DNA from: Armatimonadota bacterium
GTDB lineage: Bacteria; Sysuimicrobiota; Sysuimicrobiia; Sysuimicrobiales; JACQTN01
DNA: 6,058 nt
NCBI GenBank assembly: GCA_016210785.1
Contig: JACQTN010000384.1
Coordinates: forward strand, 1-6,058
Direction of reading: 5' to 3'
Each line of letters begins with the position of its first letter. The first letter of the stretch is position 1. The notes beneath the pieces are model-generated. The model saw nothing but the letters and a program-made list of their open reading frames with translations. It was not told the origin of the DNA and made no database searches. Positions 1-5,681 of the stretch are shown piece by piece. Both the position numbers and the translations under genes were made by a program.

Positions 1-926
1 CCGAGGCTTCCGGCGCCTTCGACGCGGTGTGGGTCGGCGACAGCATCCTGAGCAAGCCGCGCCTGGAGTCGCTGACCCTGCTCAGCGCGGTGGCCGCGCG
101 CACCCAGCGGCTCAAGCTCGGCGTAGGCTGCCTGGCGACATTTGCGCACCGCCAGCCCGTGCTCTTCGCCCTGCAGTGGGCCAGCCTGGACGTCATCTCC
201 GGCGGGCGGTCGCTGCTGGCGGTCTGCCTGGGCGGCCCCGACATCCAGGGGCCCACGCAGGCGCTGGAGCACAAGACGATGGGCATCCTCTCCAGGGAAC
301 GGGTGAGCCGGCTGGAGGAGGGGATCGCCATCGTGCGCCGCCTCTTCCACGAAGACCACGTCACCTATCACGGCAAGTACCACACGCTGGAGGACGTCAC
401 GCTGGAGCCCAAGCCGGTGCAGCAGCCCTGCCCCATCTGGATCGCCAGCAACCCCACCGGCGTCACCTTCAAAGACGGCGCGGGCGTGGAGGAGAAGCTG
501 CTGCAGCGCGCGCTACGGCGCGTGGCGCGCTACGCGGACGGCTGGCAGACCAACAAGATCACCCCCGCACAGTTCGCCGACCTGTGGGGACGCATCCAGA
601 CCATGGCGCGGGAAGAGGGACGCGATCCGGCGCGGCTCGGCAACTGCCTGTATCACAACCTGAACGTCAACCCCGACCGCGAGGCGGCTTACGAGGAGTC
701 CAAGCGGTTTCTGGACGCGTACTATCTCGGCAACTACTCGCGGCGCTTCGTGGACTCGTGGACGACCTACGGCCCCGTGGAGCGCTGCATCGCCGAGTTG
801 AAGGCGTACTTCGAGGCCGGCGTCCAGCAGATCACGCTGCGCTTCACGTCGTGGGACCAACTGGGGCAGATGCGCATCTTCCTCAAGGAGATCGTGCCGG
901 CGTTCGGCGTAGCGGTGCGCGCATGA
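1..926 (+). CDS. LLM-class flavin/F420-dependent oxidoreductase, 5'-truncated by the window edge
   Basis: This is a luciferase-like monooxygenase-fold enzyme (TIM barrel, FMN- or F420-dependent oxidoreductase), probably cytoplasmic. The reading frame is open from base 3, giving 307 visible residues before TGA at 924-926. The first visible residues (GAFDAVWVGD) match the early strand of the family, which normally lies some 20-40 residues into the protein, so the true start is upstream of the window. The GTG at 27 is internal. Other family landmarks follow in order: an RTQRLKLGVG strand, the SGGRSLLAVCLGG segment, a RLEEGIAIVRRLF helix, HGKYHTLEDVTLEPKPVQ, CPIWIAS, then RYADGWQ and a C-terminal helix after EAGVQQITLRF. 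Substrate and cofactor choice cannot be read from these motifs; such enzymes act on alkanesulfonates, nitrilotriacetate, alkanals and F420-linked substrates. The gene ends 156 bases before the next one and is followed by an inverted repeat, so it probably belongs to an upstream transcript. Confidence 0.88.
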   Translation, partial: EASGAFDAVWVGDSILSKPRLESLTLLSAVAARTQRLKLGVGCLATFAHRQPVLFALQWASLDVISGGRSLLAVCLGGPDIQGPTQALEHKTMGILSRERVSRLEEGIAIVRRLFHEDHVTYHGKYHTLEDVTLEPKPVQQPCPIWIASNPTGVTFKDGAGVEEKLLQRALRRVARYADGWQTNKITPAQFADLWGRIQTMAREEGRDPARLGNCLYHNLNVNPDREAAYEESKRFLDAYYLGNYSRRFVDSWTTYGPVERCIAELKAYFEAGVQQITLRFTSWDQLGQMRIFLKEIVPAFGVAVRA

Positions 927-955
927 CGGGCGGTCCTGCTGGCGACCCGCCCCAC

Positions 956-989
956 TGAGACCGATCCCGCCGCCGCGTGGGCGGTCTCA
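956..989 (+). terminator. Candidate hairpin terminator after the LLM oxidoreductase gene
   Basis: TGAGACCG at 956-963 is perfectly repeated in inverted form as CGGTCTCA at 982-989. A further CCC/GGG pairing (966-968 with 979-981) is possible across a two-base bulge. The hairpin starts 30 bases after the oxidoreductase stop codon and 94 bases before the next start, which is where a terminator would lie. There is no run of T after it, so it is not a textbook intrinsic terminator. It could instead be an operator or a structure protecting the mRNA 3' end. Confidence 0.4.
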
Positions 990-1082
990 ACGTCGGGTTT
1001 CGTGGGAGCGCTCGGGCGCACGCTGAGGCGCGTGGCCAGAAGGCCGGCGCCGGCGAGAAACCGGGCCGGGAAGGGTGCGGCG

Positions 1083-1883
1083 ATGCACCTGCGGACGCGC
1101 GCGATTCTCATCGCCCTTCTCGCGGCGCTGCTACCGCTTGCGACCTCCGCTCCCGCGCCGGTTGCAGCGCAGGAGTGGGTCGAGGTCGATGCGCCCAAAG
1201 AGCGGAAGATCCGGATGGCGGTCGTGCGCCCGCGCGGGAGCGGACCGCTTCCGGTCGTCGTCGTCCTCCACGGCACCGAAGGCTTCAGCAGAAAGTACGT
1301 GAGTCTGGCTGAAAGCTTTGCCCGCGAAGGGTTCCTGGCCGTGGCGGGCTGCTGGTTCGCCGGGAGCCACTTCGGAAACCAGCGGCCTCCGGACTTCATC
1401 CCCTGCGCTCAGGCCCCCGACTTCGTAGGCGCCAACCTGGAGGCGGTCAAGGACGTGATGGCCCTGGTCGACGCGGTCCGCAAGTTGCCGGGTGCCCGGG
1501 CCGATCGGGTGGGATTGTTCGGGCATTCCCGCGGGGCCGTGATCGCGGTCCTGGTGGCATCGGGGGGTGGCAACGTGCAGGCGGTCGTGGCGTCGGCCGC
1601 CCACTACACGCGGACGAGGCCGCGCCGGGATGTCACCGACACGCTGCCCATCACGCTGGTGAAGGACCTGCAGGCGCCGGTGTTGATCCTCTACGGGACG
1701 GCGGACGAGCTGATCGATCCCTCGGAGCCCCGGGCCTACGAGCAGGCCCTGCGCAGCGAGGGCAAGACGTTCGAGTCCCACGCCTACCCGGGAGCGCCCC
1801 ACGCGCTCCCCTTCGCCCCCCGGACAAGGGACGACGTCTTCAGGCGCTCGATCGCCTTTTTCAAAAAGCACCTCGGCAACTGA
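1083..1883 (+). CDS. Exported serine alpha/beta-hydrolase, dienelactone hydrolase type
   Basis: This 266-residue protein is an alpha/beta-hydrolase of the dienelactone hydrolase family. It begins with a signal peptide: MHLRTR, a hydrophobic stretch at residues 7-20, then a probable signal peptidase I site V-A-A/Q after residue 29. The catalytic set is visible: oxyanion-region HGTEG (63-67), nucleophile elbow GHSRG (147-151) with Ser149, a probable acid Asp208 in YGTADE, and His240 in GAPHALPF. Classical dienelactone hydrolase uses Cys as nucleophile, so this Ser enzyme is better called a general esterase/lactonase-type hydrolase. C90 and C108 are the only cysteines of the mature part and could form a disulfide outside the cytoplasm. 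The frame is open further upstream (ATG at 1002), but ATG 1083 is chosen because it places the signal peptide at the N-terminus and has an AGGG-type ribosome site at 1068-1075. Substrate unknown. Confidence 0.86.
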   Translation: MHLRTRAILIALLAALLPLATSAPAPVAAQEWVEVDAPKERKIRMAVVRPRGSGPLPVVVVLHGTEGFSRKYVSLAESFAREGFLAVAGCWFAGSHFGNQRPPDFIPCAQAPDFVGANLEAVKDVMALVDAVRKLPGARADRVGLFGHSRGAVIAVLVASGGGNVQAVVASAAHYTRTRPRRDVTDTLPITLVKDLQAPVLILYGTADELIDPSEPRAYEQALRSEGKTFESHAYPGAPHALPFAPRTRDDVFRRSIAFFKKHLGN

Positions 1884-1911
1884 CGGCGTACCCTGCCCGC
1901 GGCCCCAGACG

Positions 1912-1949
1912 CGCGCTGTCCGCCCCCGGCATGCGCGGTCCCCAGCGCG
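1912..1949 (+). terminator. Candidate hairpin after the exported hydrolase gene
   Basis: CGCGCTG at 1912-1918 pairs with CAGCGCG at 1943-1949. A second arm, CCGC at 1920-1923, pairs with GCGG at 1935-1938, leaving an asymmetric internal loop and an 11-base apical loop. It lies 28 bases after the hydrolase stop codon. No T tract follows. In DNA this GC-rich, short palindromes are common by chance, so transcription termination here is an inference from position. Confidence 0.3.
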
Positions 1950-2202
1950 GAGGGAACCCCTGACGCCGGCCCGAATGTTGAGGCCCCGTGGATTCCCGCT
2001 GGAAAGTCCTCGGCGCGCTGTTCGCGGCGGTCTCTTTCCTCGAGGTCGCCGGGGTCGCCCACCTCGCTGGCGTGGTCGGCGCGCGCGCACCCCGAGCGGC
2101 GCTGATACGCGCGCGGCCCGGCGGAGGTGCCTCTGCCGAAAGGCGCTCGCAATCCCGGCGGCGAACAGTACGTGGGTACCGTATCCCCGCGGGGCTTTTG
2201 CA

Positions 2203-2208
2203 CATAAT
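2203..2208 (+). promoter_or_regulatory. Weak -10-like element upstream of dapF
   Basis: CATAAT sits in the only A/T-rich patch of the gap (CTTTTGCACATAATGG), 30 bases before the GTG start. It matches TATAAT at five of six positions, and TG lies two bases upstream, slightly off the extended -10 spacing. No -35 hexamer is recognisable 16-19 bases upstream. If used, it would give a leader of roughly 20-25 bases carrying the ribosome site. This would be the promoter of the four-gene unit. Confidence 0.25.
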
Positions 2209-2226
2209 GGGGACACCGGCCCTCTT

Positions 2227-2232
2227 GGAGGT
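2227..2232 (+). promoter_or_regulatory. Ribosome binding site fixing the dapF start
   Basis: GGAGGT lies six bases before GTG 2239. It decides the start over the upstream open frame and over the out-of-frame GTG at 2235. Translation from 2239 puts the conserved N-terminal DapF motif at the right distance from the start. Confidence 0.85.
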
Positions 2233-2238
2233 CCGTGG

Positions 2239-3117
2239 GTGCTCACGGAGGCCAACACGTTCGTCAAGTCTCACGCGCTCGGCAACGACTACATCGTGGT
2301 CGATCCGGGGCGCCTCACCGCCCCGCTCACGCCCGCGGTGATCCGCCGCATCTGCGACCGGCACACCGGCGTGGGCTCGGACGGCATCCTGGCCCTGGCG
2401 CCGACGACCCGCGCCGACTTCGGGCTGCGCATCTTCTACCCCGACGGCAGCGAGGCGGAGAAGAGCGGCAACGGCCTCCGCATCTTCGTCCGCTTCCTGT
2501 ACGACCACGGCTACACCAGGAGGTCGCGCTTCACCATCGATACGCTGGGCGGGCTCGTGGACGTGACGCTGGAGCTGAACGGCGGGAAGATCCGGCAGAT
2601 GACCCTCGACGTGGGGAAGGCGACCTTCATGTCGCAGGAGATCCCGGTGGCGGGGTCGCCGCGCGAGGTGGTGGACGAGACCATCGAGGTGCAGGGGAAG
2701 CCGCTGCGCATCACCGCCGTGTCCGTGGGCAACCCGCACTGCGTGGTCTTCGTGGACGACCTGGCGAGCGTGCCGCTGCACGCGCTGGGTCCCGCCCTGG
2801 AGAATCACCCCCTGTTCCCCCAGCGCACCAACGTGCAGTTCGTGCGCGTGGAGTCGCGGTCCGTGGCGCGCATCCTGATCTGGGAGCGCGGCGCCGGCGA
2901 GACCATGGCTTCCGGCACCAGTTCCTGCGCCGTGGCCGCGGCGTGCGTGCGCAAGGGCCTGACCGATCGCGACGTGACCGTGGCCATGGCCGGCGGTGAT
3001 CTGCGCATCCACGTGAGCGAAGATTTTTCGTTGCGGCTGGCCGGCGACGCGCAGGAAGTGTACCAGGGCCGGCTCAGCGAGGGCATGCTCGGGGACCTGC
3101 GGGCGCTGTCGCGGTGA
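2239..3117 (+). CDS. dapF: DapF-family protein with both catalytic cysteines replaced by serine
   Basis: This 292-residue protein has the two-domain diaminopimelate epimerase fold; DapF normally converts LL- to meso-diaminopimelate in lysine and peptidoglycan synthesis and is about 275 residues long. Seen: FVKSHALGNDY (8-18, with the substrate Asn as N16), GVGSDGIL (44-51), PDGSEAEKSGNG (68-79), VGNPHCV (163-169), RTNVQF (196-201), WERGAG (215-220) and ASGTSSCA (224-231). In DapF the two thiols come from A-C-G-N-G and A-C-G-T-G; here both are Ser, S76 (AGC) and S225 (TCC). Tyr67 replaces the Asn of FNxDGSE, which contacts the distal end of the substrate. N78, N165, N198, E217 and R218 are kept. 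There is no frameshift or truncation, and the rest of the protein is well conserved, so it looks functional rather than decayed. Fold assignment is secure; ordinary epimerase activity by the two-thiol mechanism is doubtful. It is probably the first gene of an operon. Confidence 0.88.
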   Translation: MLTEANTFVKSHALGNDYIVVDPGRLTAPLTPAVIRRICDRHTGVGSDGILALAPTTRADFGLRIFYPDGSEAEKSGNGLRIFVRFLYDHGYTRRSRFTIDTLGGLVDVTLELNGGKIRQMTLDVGKATFMSQEIPVAGSPREVVDETIEVQGKPLRITAVSVGNPHCVVFVDDLASVPLHALGPALENHPLFPQRTNVQFVRVESRSVARILIWERGAGETMASGTSSCAVAAACVRKGLTDRDVTVAMAGGDLRIHVSEDFSLRLAGDAQEVYQGRLSEGMLGDLRALSR

Positions 3118-3160
3118 GTCACCCGTCAGGCTCCCACATCGCGTGACGTGCTCCATGAAA

Positions 3161-3166
3161 GAGGTG
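3161..3166 (+). promoter_or_regulatory. Ribosome binding site fixing the apgM start
   Basis: GAGGTG lies six bases before ATG 3173. Two other in-frame starts exist upstream (GTG 3143 and ATG 3155), but they lack a comparable site and would add 6-10 residues before the usual N-terminus of the family. Confidence 0.75.
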
Positions 3167-3172
3167 TGTTCC

Positions 3173-4447
3173 ATGAAGAAGATCCTTTACGTCATCCTGG
3201 ACGGGCTCGGCGACCGGCCGGTCGCCGAACTGGGCAACCGCACGCCGCTGGAGGCCGCACGGGCGCCCCACATGGACCGGCTGGCCGCCCAGGGGCGGCA
3301 GGGCCTGGTGCAGACCGTGGGCGAGGGCATCGCCCCCGAGTCGGACGTGGCGGTCATGGCCATCCTGGGCTACGATCCGCACCGCTACCACACCGGCCGC
3401 GGGCCCATCGAGGCGGTCGGCGCCGTCGTCTCCTTGCACGACGGCGACCTGGCGCTGCGGGGCAACTTCGCCACCCTGGGCGAGGGCTGGCGCATCGTCG
3501 ACCGGCGGGCCGGCCGCGATCTCACCGCGGAGGAGATCCAGGCTTTCGCCGACGCCGTGAACCGGGACGTCATGTTGGCGGGCGCGCATTTGGAGATGCG
3601 GGCCACCATCGGGCACCGCTGCGTCGTGGTCATCTCCGCGGAGGACGGTGCGCTGTCGGCTGACATCACCAACACCGATCCGGCCTACGGACGCCTGGGC
3701 GGCCTCGGCGTGGCGAAGGCGATATCGGGGCCGCTGGAGGTGGAAGAGAGCCGGCCCATCAAAGAGGACCCCCGCGCCGACCGTGCCGCGGACCTGGTCA
3801 ACGCCTTCACCCGGCAGTGCCGCGACGTCCTGGAGCACCACCCGCTCAACGCCCAGCGCCGCGCGCAGGGGAAGATGCCCGCCAACATCATCCTGCTGCG
3901 CGACGCGGGCGATCATCTCCCGCCCGTACCATCCATGCGCGACGCCTTCGGCGTGGACTTCGCATGCTTCGTGGAGATGCCGGTGGAGCGGGGGATCGCC
4001 CGGCTGCTGGGCATGTCCATGGTGGAGGTGCCGCCCAGCGGCCGCGATCCGGCGCGCGTTTACCCCCAGTGGGCGGCGAAGGCCGCGGACGCGCTGAAGA
4101 AACACGGCGGCGTCTATCTCCACCTGAAGGGCCCCGACGAGCCCGGGCACGACGGCGACTTCCAGGGCAAGACGCAGAGCATCGAGTGGATCGACGCCCA
4201 CTTCTTCGGCGAGGTGCTGCCGAAGATCGACCTGCGGGAGACCGTCGTGGCGATCACCGCGGACCACGCCACGCCCTGTGTCCTCAAAGGGCACTCCGCC
4301 GATCCCGTGCCGCTGCTGATCTCCGGCGGCGGCGTGGAGCCGGACGGCGCGGGGCCGTTCGGCGAGCAGGCGGGGGCGAAGGGGGCGCTGGGGAAGATGC
4401 GCGGCGTCGATGTCATACCACTGTTGGTACGGCTGGCGGGGGCGTAA
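3173..4447 (+). CDS. apgM: Archaeal-type 2,3-bisphosphoglycerate-independent phosphoglycerate mutase
   Basis: ApgM interconverts 3- and 2-phosphoglycerate in glycolysis and gluconeogenesis, in the cytoplasm. It is a metal-dependent member of the alkaline phosphatase superfamily that works through a phosphoserine. The 424-residue length fits the family. Seen: LDGLGDRP (9-16, metal ligand D10), PESDVAVMAILGYDP (55-69, nucleophile S57), YHTGRGPIEA (72-81), LRGNFAT (95-101), VDRRAGR (109-115), GPDEPGHDGD (320-329, D322 and H326), ITADHATP (361-368, D364 and H365) and KGHSADPVP (372-380, H374). All metal and nucleophile residues are therefore present. RGNFAT and DRRAGR favour true ApgM over the related 'proposed homoserine kinase' group, which was the main alternative because an aspartate-pathway gene homologue lies just upstream. 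The start was chosen by the GAGGTG site. The 55-base gap from dapF suggests co-transcription. Confidence 0.92.
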   Translation: MKKILYVILDGLGDRPVAELGNRTPLEAARAPHMDRLAAQGRQGLVQTVGEGIAPESDVAVMAILGYDPHRYHTGRGPIEAVGAVVSLHDGDLALRGNFATLGEGWRIVDRRAGRDLTAEEIQAFADAVNRDVMLAGAHLEMRATIGHRCVVVISAEDGALSADITNTDPAYGRLGGLGVAKAISGPLEVEESRPIKEDPRADRAADLVNAFTRQCRDVLEHHPLNAQRRAQGKMPANIILLRDAGDHLPPVPSMRDAFGVDFACFVEMPVERGIARLLGMSMVEVPPSGRDPARVYPQWAAKAADALKKHGGVYLHLKGPDEPGHDGDFQGKTQSIEWIDAHFFGEVLPKIDLRETVVAITADHATPCVLKGHSADPVPLLISGGGVEPDGAGPFGEQAGAKGALGKMRGVDVIPLLVRLAGA

Positions 4448-4459
4448 GAGCTTTCGAGG

Positions 4460-4489
4460 TCGCCCCGGAGCGTAGCCGGACGGGGGCGA
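4460..4489 (+). other. Inverted repeat between apgM and the M24 gene
   Basis: TCGCCCC at 4460-4466 is perfectly repeated in inverted form as GGGGCGA at 4483-4489, around a 16-base loop. It starts 13 bases after the apgM stop codon and ends 12 bases before the next ribosome site. No T run follows. It could attenuate transcription or stabilise the upstream mRNA segment, giving different levels of the glycolytic enzyme and the downstream genes; this is inferred from position only. Confidence 0.35.
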
Positions 4490-4511
4490 GGCGTCACCAC
4501 GGGAGGCATCG

Positions 4512-5648
4512 ATGGCAGGCAAAGACTTTCCCCGCGACGAGTTCGAGCGCCGCTGGAACAAGGCGCGCGACCTGATGGGCCGCGCCGGGCTCGACGCCAT
4601 CCTGGTCACCGAGCGCAATAACTACCGCCACTTCACCGGCCACCAGAGCGTGCAGTTCGGCAACAAGATGCGGCCCATGCTCTTTCTGCTGCCGCGGGAA
4701 GGCCCGCCCGTGCTGATGATCTACGGGCTGGAGGTGCTGGAGGCGAAAGAGGACACGTGGGTGGAGGACATTCGCACCTACGTGGACGTTCCCTTTCCTC
4801 TCGACCTGGTCGCCGGCACCCTGAGAGACCTCAACCTGGCGCGCGGTCGCATCGGCTGCGAGCTGGGCAGCAACCAGCGCCTGTGGCTGCCCTTCCAGGA
4901 CTTCGAGGCCATCAAGGCCGCGGCGCCGCAGGCGCAGTTCGTGGATGCGTCGGAGGTGTACGTGGCCTGCCGGCTGGCCAAGTCGCCGCTGGAGGTGGCG
5001 CGCATCGAAGAGGCGTGCCGCATCACTGAGCTCGCGTGGGAGCTGGTCCTCCGGCGCGCGCACCCGGGGCTGACCATCGGCCAGTGCGAGCGGATCTGCC
5101 TGCAGGCGCTGGTGGACGCCGGCTCCGATCCCGCCACGCCCGGGTTCGTCCTCCTGGACGTGCTGGGGCTCGGCGAAGACTACGTCTACAAGAAGGGCGA
5201 CTTCTTCTTCTGCGACTTCGGCGGATCGTACAGGGGGTACAAGGCGGACATCGCGCGCCTGGCCGCGTTCGGGCCGCCTACCGACCAGCAGAAGAAGGAC
5301 CACGCCCAGATCGTGCACGTCGAGAACGCCGTGATCGCGGGCATGCGACCGGGCGTGCGCGCCAGCGACCTGGCGCGCATCTTCAATAGAGAAGTGGAGG
5401 CCATCGGCTATCCCCCCCTGGTGGGCACCAAGCGCATCGGGCACGGGTGCGGTCTCGATATCCAGGAGCCGCCGTCTCTCAACGTGGCCGACGACACGGT
5501 GCTGGAGCCTGGCGTAGTGCTCACGCCGGAGCCGCGCTTCGTCCGCGACGGCCACTTCATCATGGTGGAGGAAGACGTGGTGATCACCGCCGACGGCGCC
5601 CGCCGCCTGTCCACTGGCTGCGAGCACCTCCGCGTCATCGAGGTTTGA
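4512..5648 (+). CDS. M24-family (pita-bread fold) metalloenzyme, Xaa-Pro peptidase-like
   Basis: This 378-residue protein has the two-part layout of M24B proteins: an N-terminal creatinase/prolidase-type domain (about 1-150, with DAILVTERNNYRHFTG at 28-43) and a C-terminal pita-bread domain (about 157-378, opening KSPLEVARIEEA). Five metal ligands can be placed: D235 (FCDFGG), D246 (YKADIAR), H311 (GHGCG), E340 (LTPEPRF) and E354 (MVEEDVVIT). However, the second conserved His, seven residues after the metal His in peptidases (GHGxGLxxHE), is Gln318. No His appears in the segment before D235 (about 205-230) where peptidases carry another one. It may therefore be a lyase, amidohydrolase or other M24 variant (compare creatinase, ectoine hydrolase DoeA, DMSP lyase DddP) rather than a proline peptidase. 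No signal peptide, so cytoplasmic. GGGAGG at 4501-4506, five bases before ATG, supports the start. Confidence 0.88.
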   Translation: MAGKDFPRDEFERRWNKARDLMGRAGLDAILVTERNNYRHFTGHQSVQFGNKMRPMLFLLPREGPPVLMIYGLEVLEAKEDTWVEDIRTYVDVPFPLDLVAGTLRDLNLARGRIGCELGSNQRLWLPFQDFEAIKAAAPQAQFVDASEVYVACRLAKSPLEVARIEEACRITELAWELVLRRAHPGLTIGQCERICLQALVDAGSDPATPGFVLLDVLGLGEDYVYKKGDFFFCDFGGSYRGYKADIARLAAFGPPTDQQKKDHAQIVHVENAVIAGMRPGVRASDLARIFNREVEAIGYPPLVGTKRIGHGCGLDIQEPPSLNVADDTVLEPGVVLTPEPRFVRDGHFIMVEEDVVITADGARRLSTGCEHLRVIEV

Positions 5649-5662
5649 ACGAACCCTTACAC

Positions 5663-5669
5663 AGGAGGA
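5663..5669 (+). promoter_or_regulatory. Strong ribosome binding site, unusually far from the OCD-family start
   Basis: AGGAGGA is a near-perfect Shine-Dalgarno sequence, but the only sensible in-frame start, GTG 5682, lies 12 bases after it. In-frame codons nearer to it are not start codons. The long spacing may lower initiation, or the start may be misplaced. Confidence 0.6.
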
Positions 5670-5681
5670 ACCGGGCTAGCG

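Larger units (their letters stand above)
1884..2238. other. 355-base intergenic region without a convincing gene
   Basis: This is the longest gap in the window. It holds the hairpin at 1912-1949, a perfect 10-base palindrome CCCCGCGGGG at 2185-2194, the -10-like hexamer at 2203-2208 and the dapF ribosome site. An open frame from GTG 1988 to 2341 begins with a hydrophobic segment (residues about 7-31, containing one Glu and one His). It then turns into Arg/Ser/Gly-rich low-quality sequence and runs 103 bases into dapF, so I do not call it a gene; at most it is a decayed remnant or a short leader. The dapF frame is also open upstream to 1975, but that stretch is Arg/Pro/Gly-rich and shows no family similarity. 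I found no tRNA-like or riboswitch-like fold. Confidence 0.55.

Noticed and set aside
2185..2194. CCCCGCGGGG palindrome followed by CTTTT as an intrinsic terminator
   Set aside because: The arms leave only a two-base loop, too tight for a hairpin of this stem length, and the T run is only four bases; such GC palindromes are expected by chance here.
2140..2200. Possible tRNA-like T-arm around CTCGCAATCCCGG
   Set aside because: No TTC in the loop, no matching acceptor, D or anticodon arms, and no CCA-proximal pairing could be found.
1975..2238. 88-residue N-terminal extension of the DapF-family protein
   Set aside because: The extension is low-complexity Arg/Pro/Gly sequence, and a strong Shine-Dalgarno site sits just before GTG 2239, where the family N-terminus begins.
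2235..2999. 254-residue plus-strand frame starting at GTG 2235 inside dapF
   Set aside because: Arg/Gly/Ala/His-rich off-frame translation of dapF; the ribosome site is better spaced for GTG 2239, whose product has DapF motifs.
1861..3174. 437-residue minus-strand open frame opposite dapF
   Set aside because: Same reason: it mirrors dapF, is rich in His/Arg/Val/Ala, has no family motif and spans an intergenic region plus a well-supported gene.
3173..4447. Assignment of the ApgM-like protein as the alternative ('proposed') homoserine kinase
   Set aside because: Considered because of the neighbouring DapF homologue, but the motifs LDGLGDRP, LRGNFAT and DRRAGR match true ApgM, and there is no threonine-pathway gene in the window.
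3119..4618. 499-residue open frame on the minus strand opposite apgM
   Set aside because: It is a shadow of a GC-rich gene: Arg/His/Gly/Val-rich translation, no recognisable domain, and it overlaps a gene with clear catalytic motifs on the other strand.
4494..5627. 377-residue minus-strand open frame opposite the M24 gene
   Set aside because: Antisense shadow of the M24 coding sequence, with biased composition and no motif.
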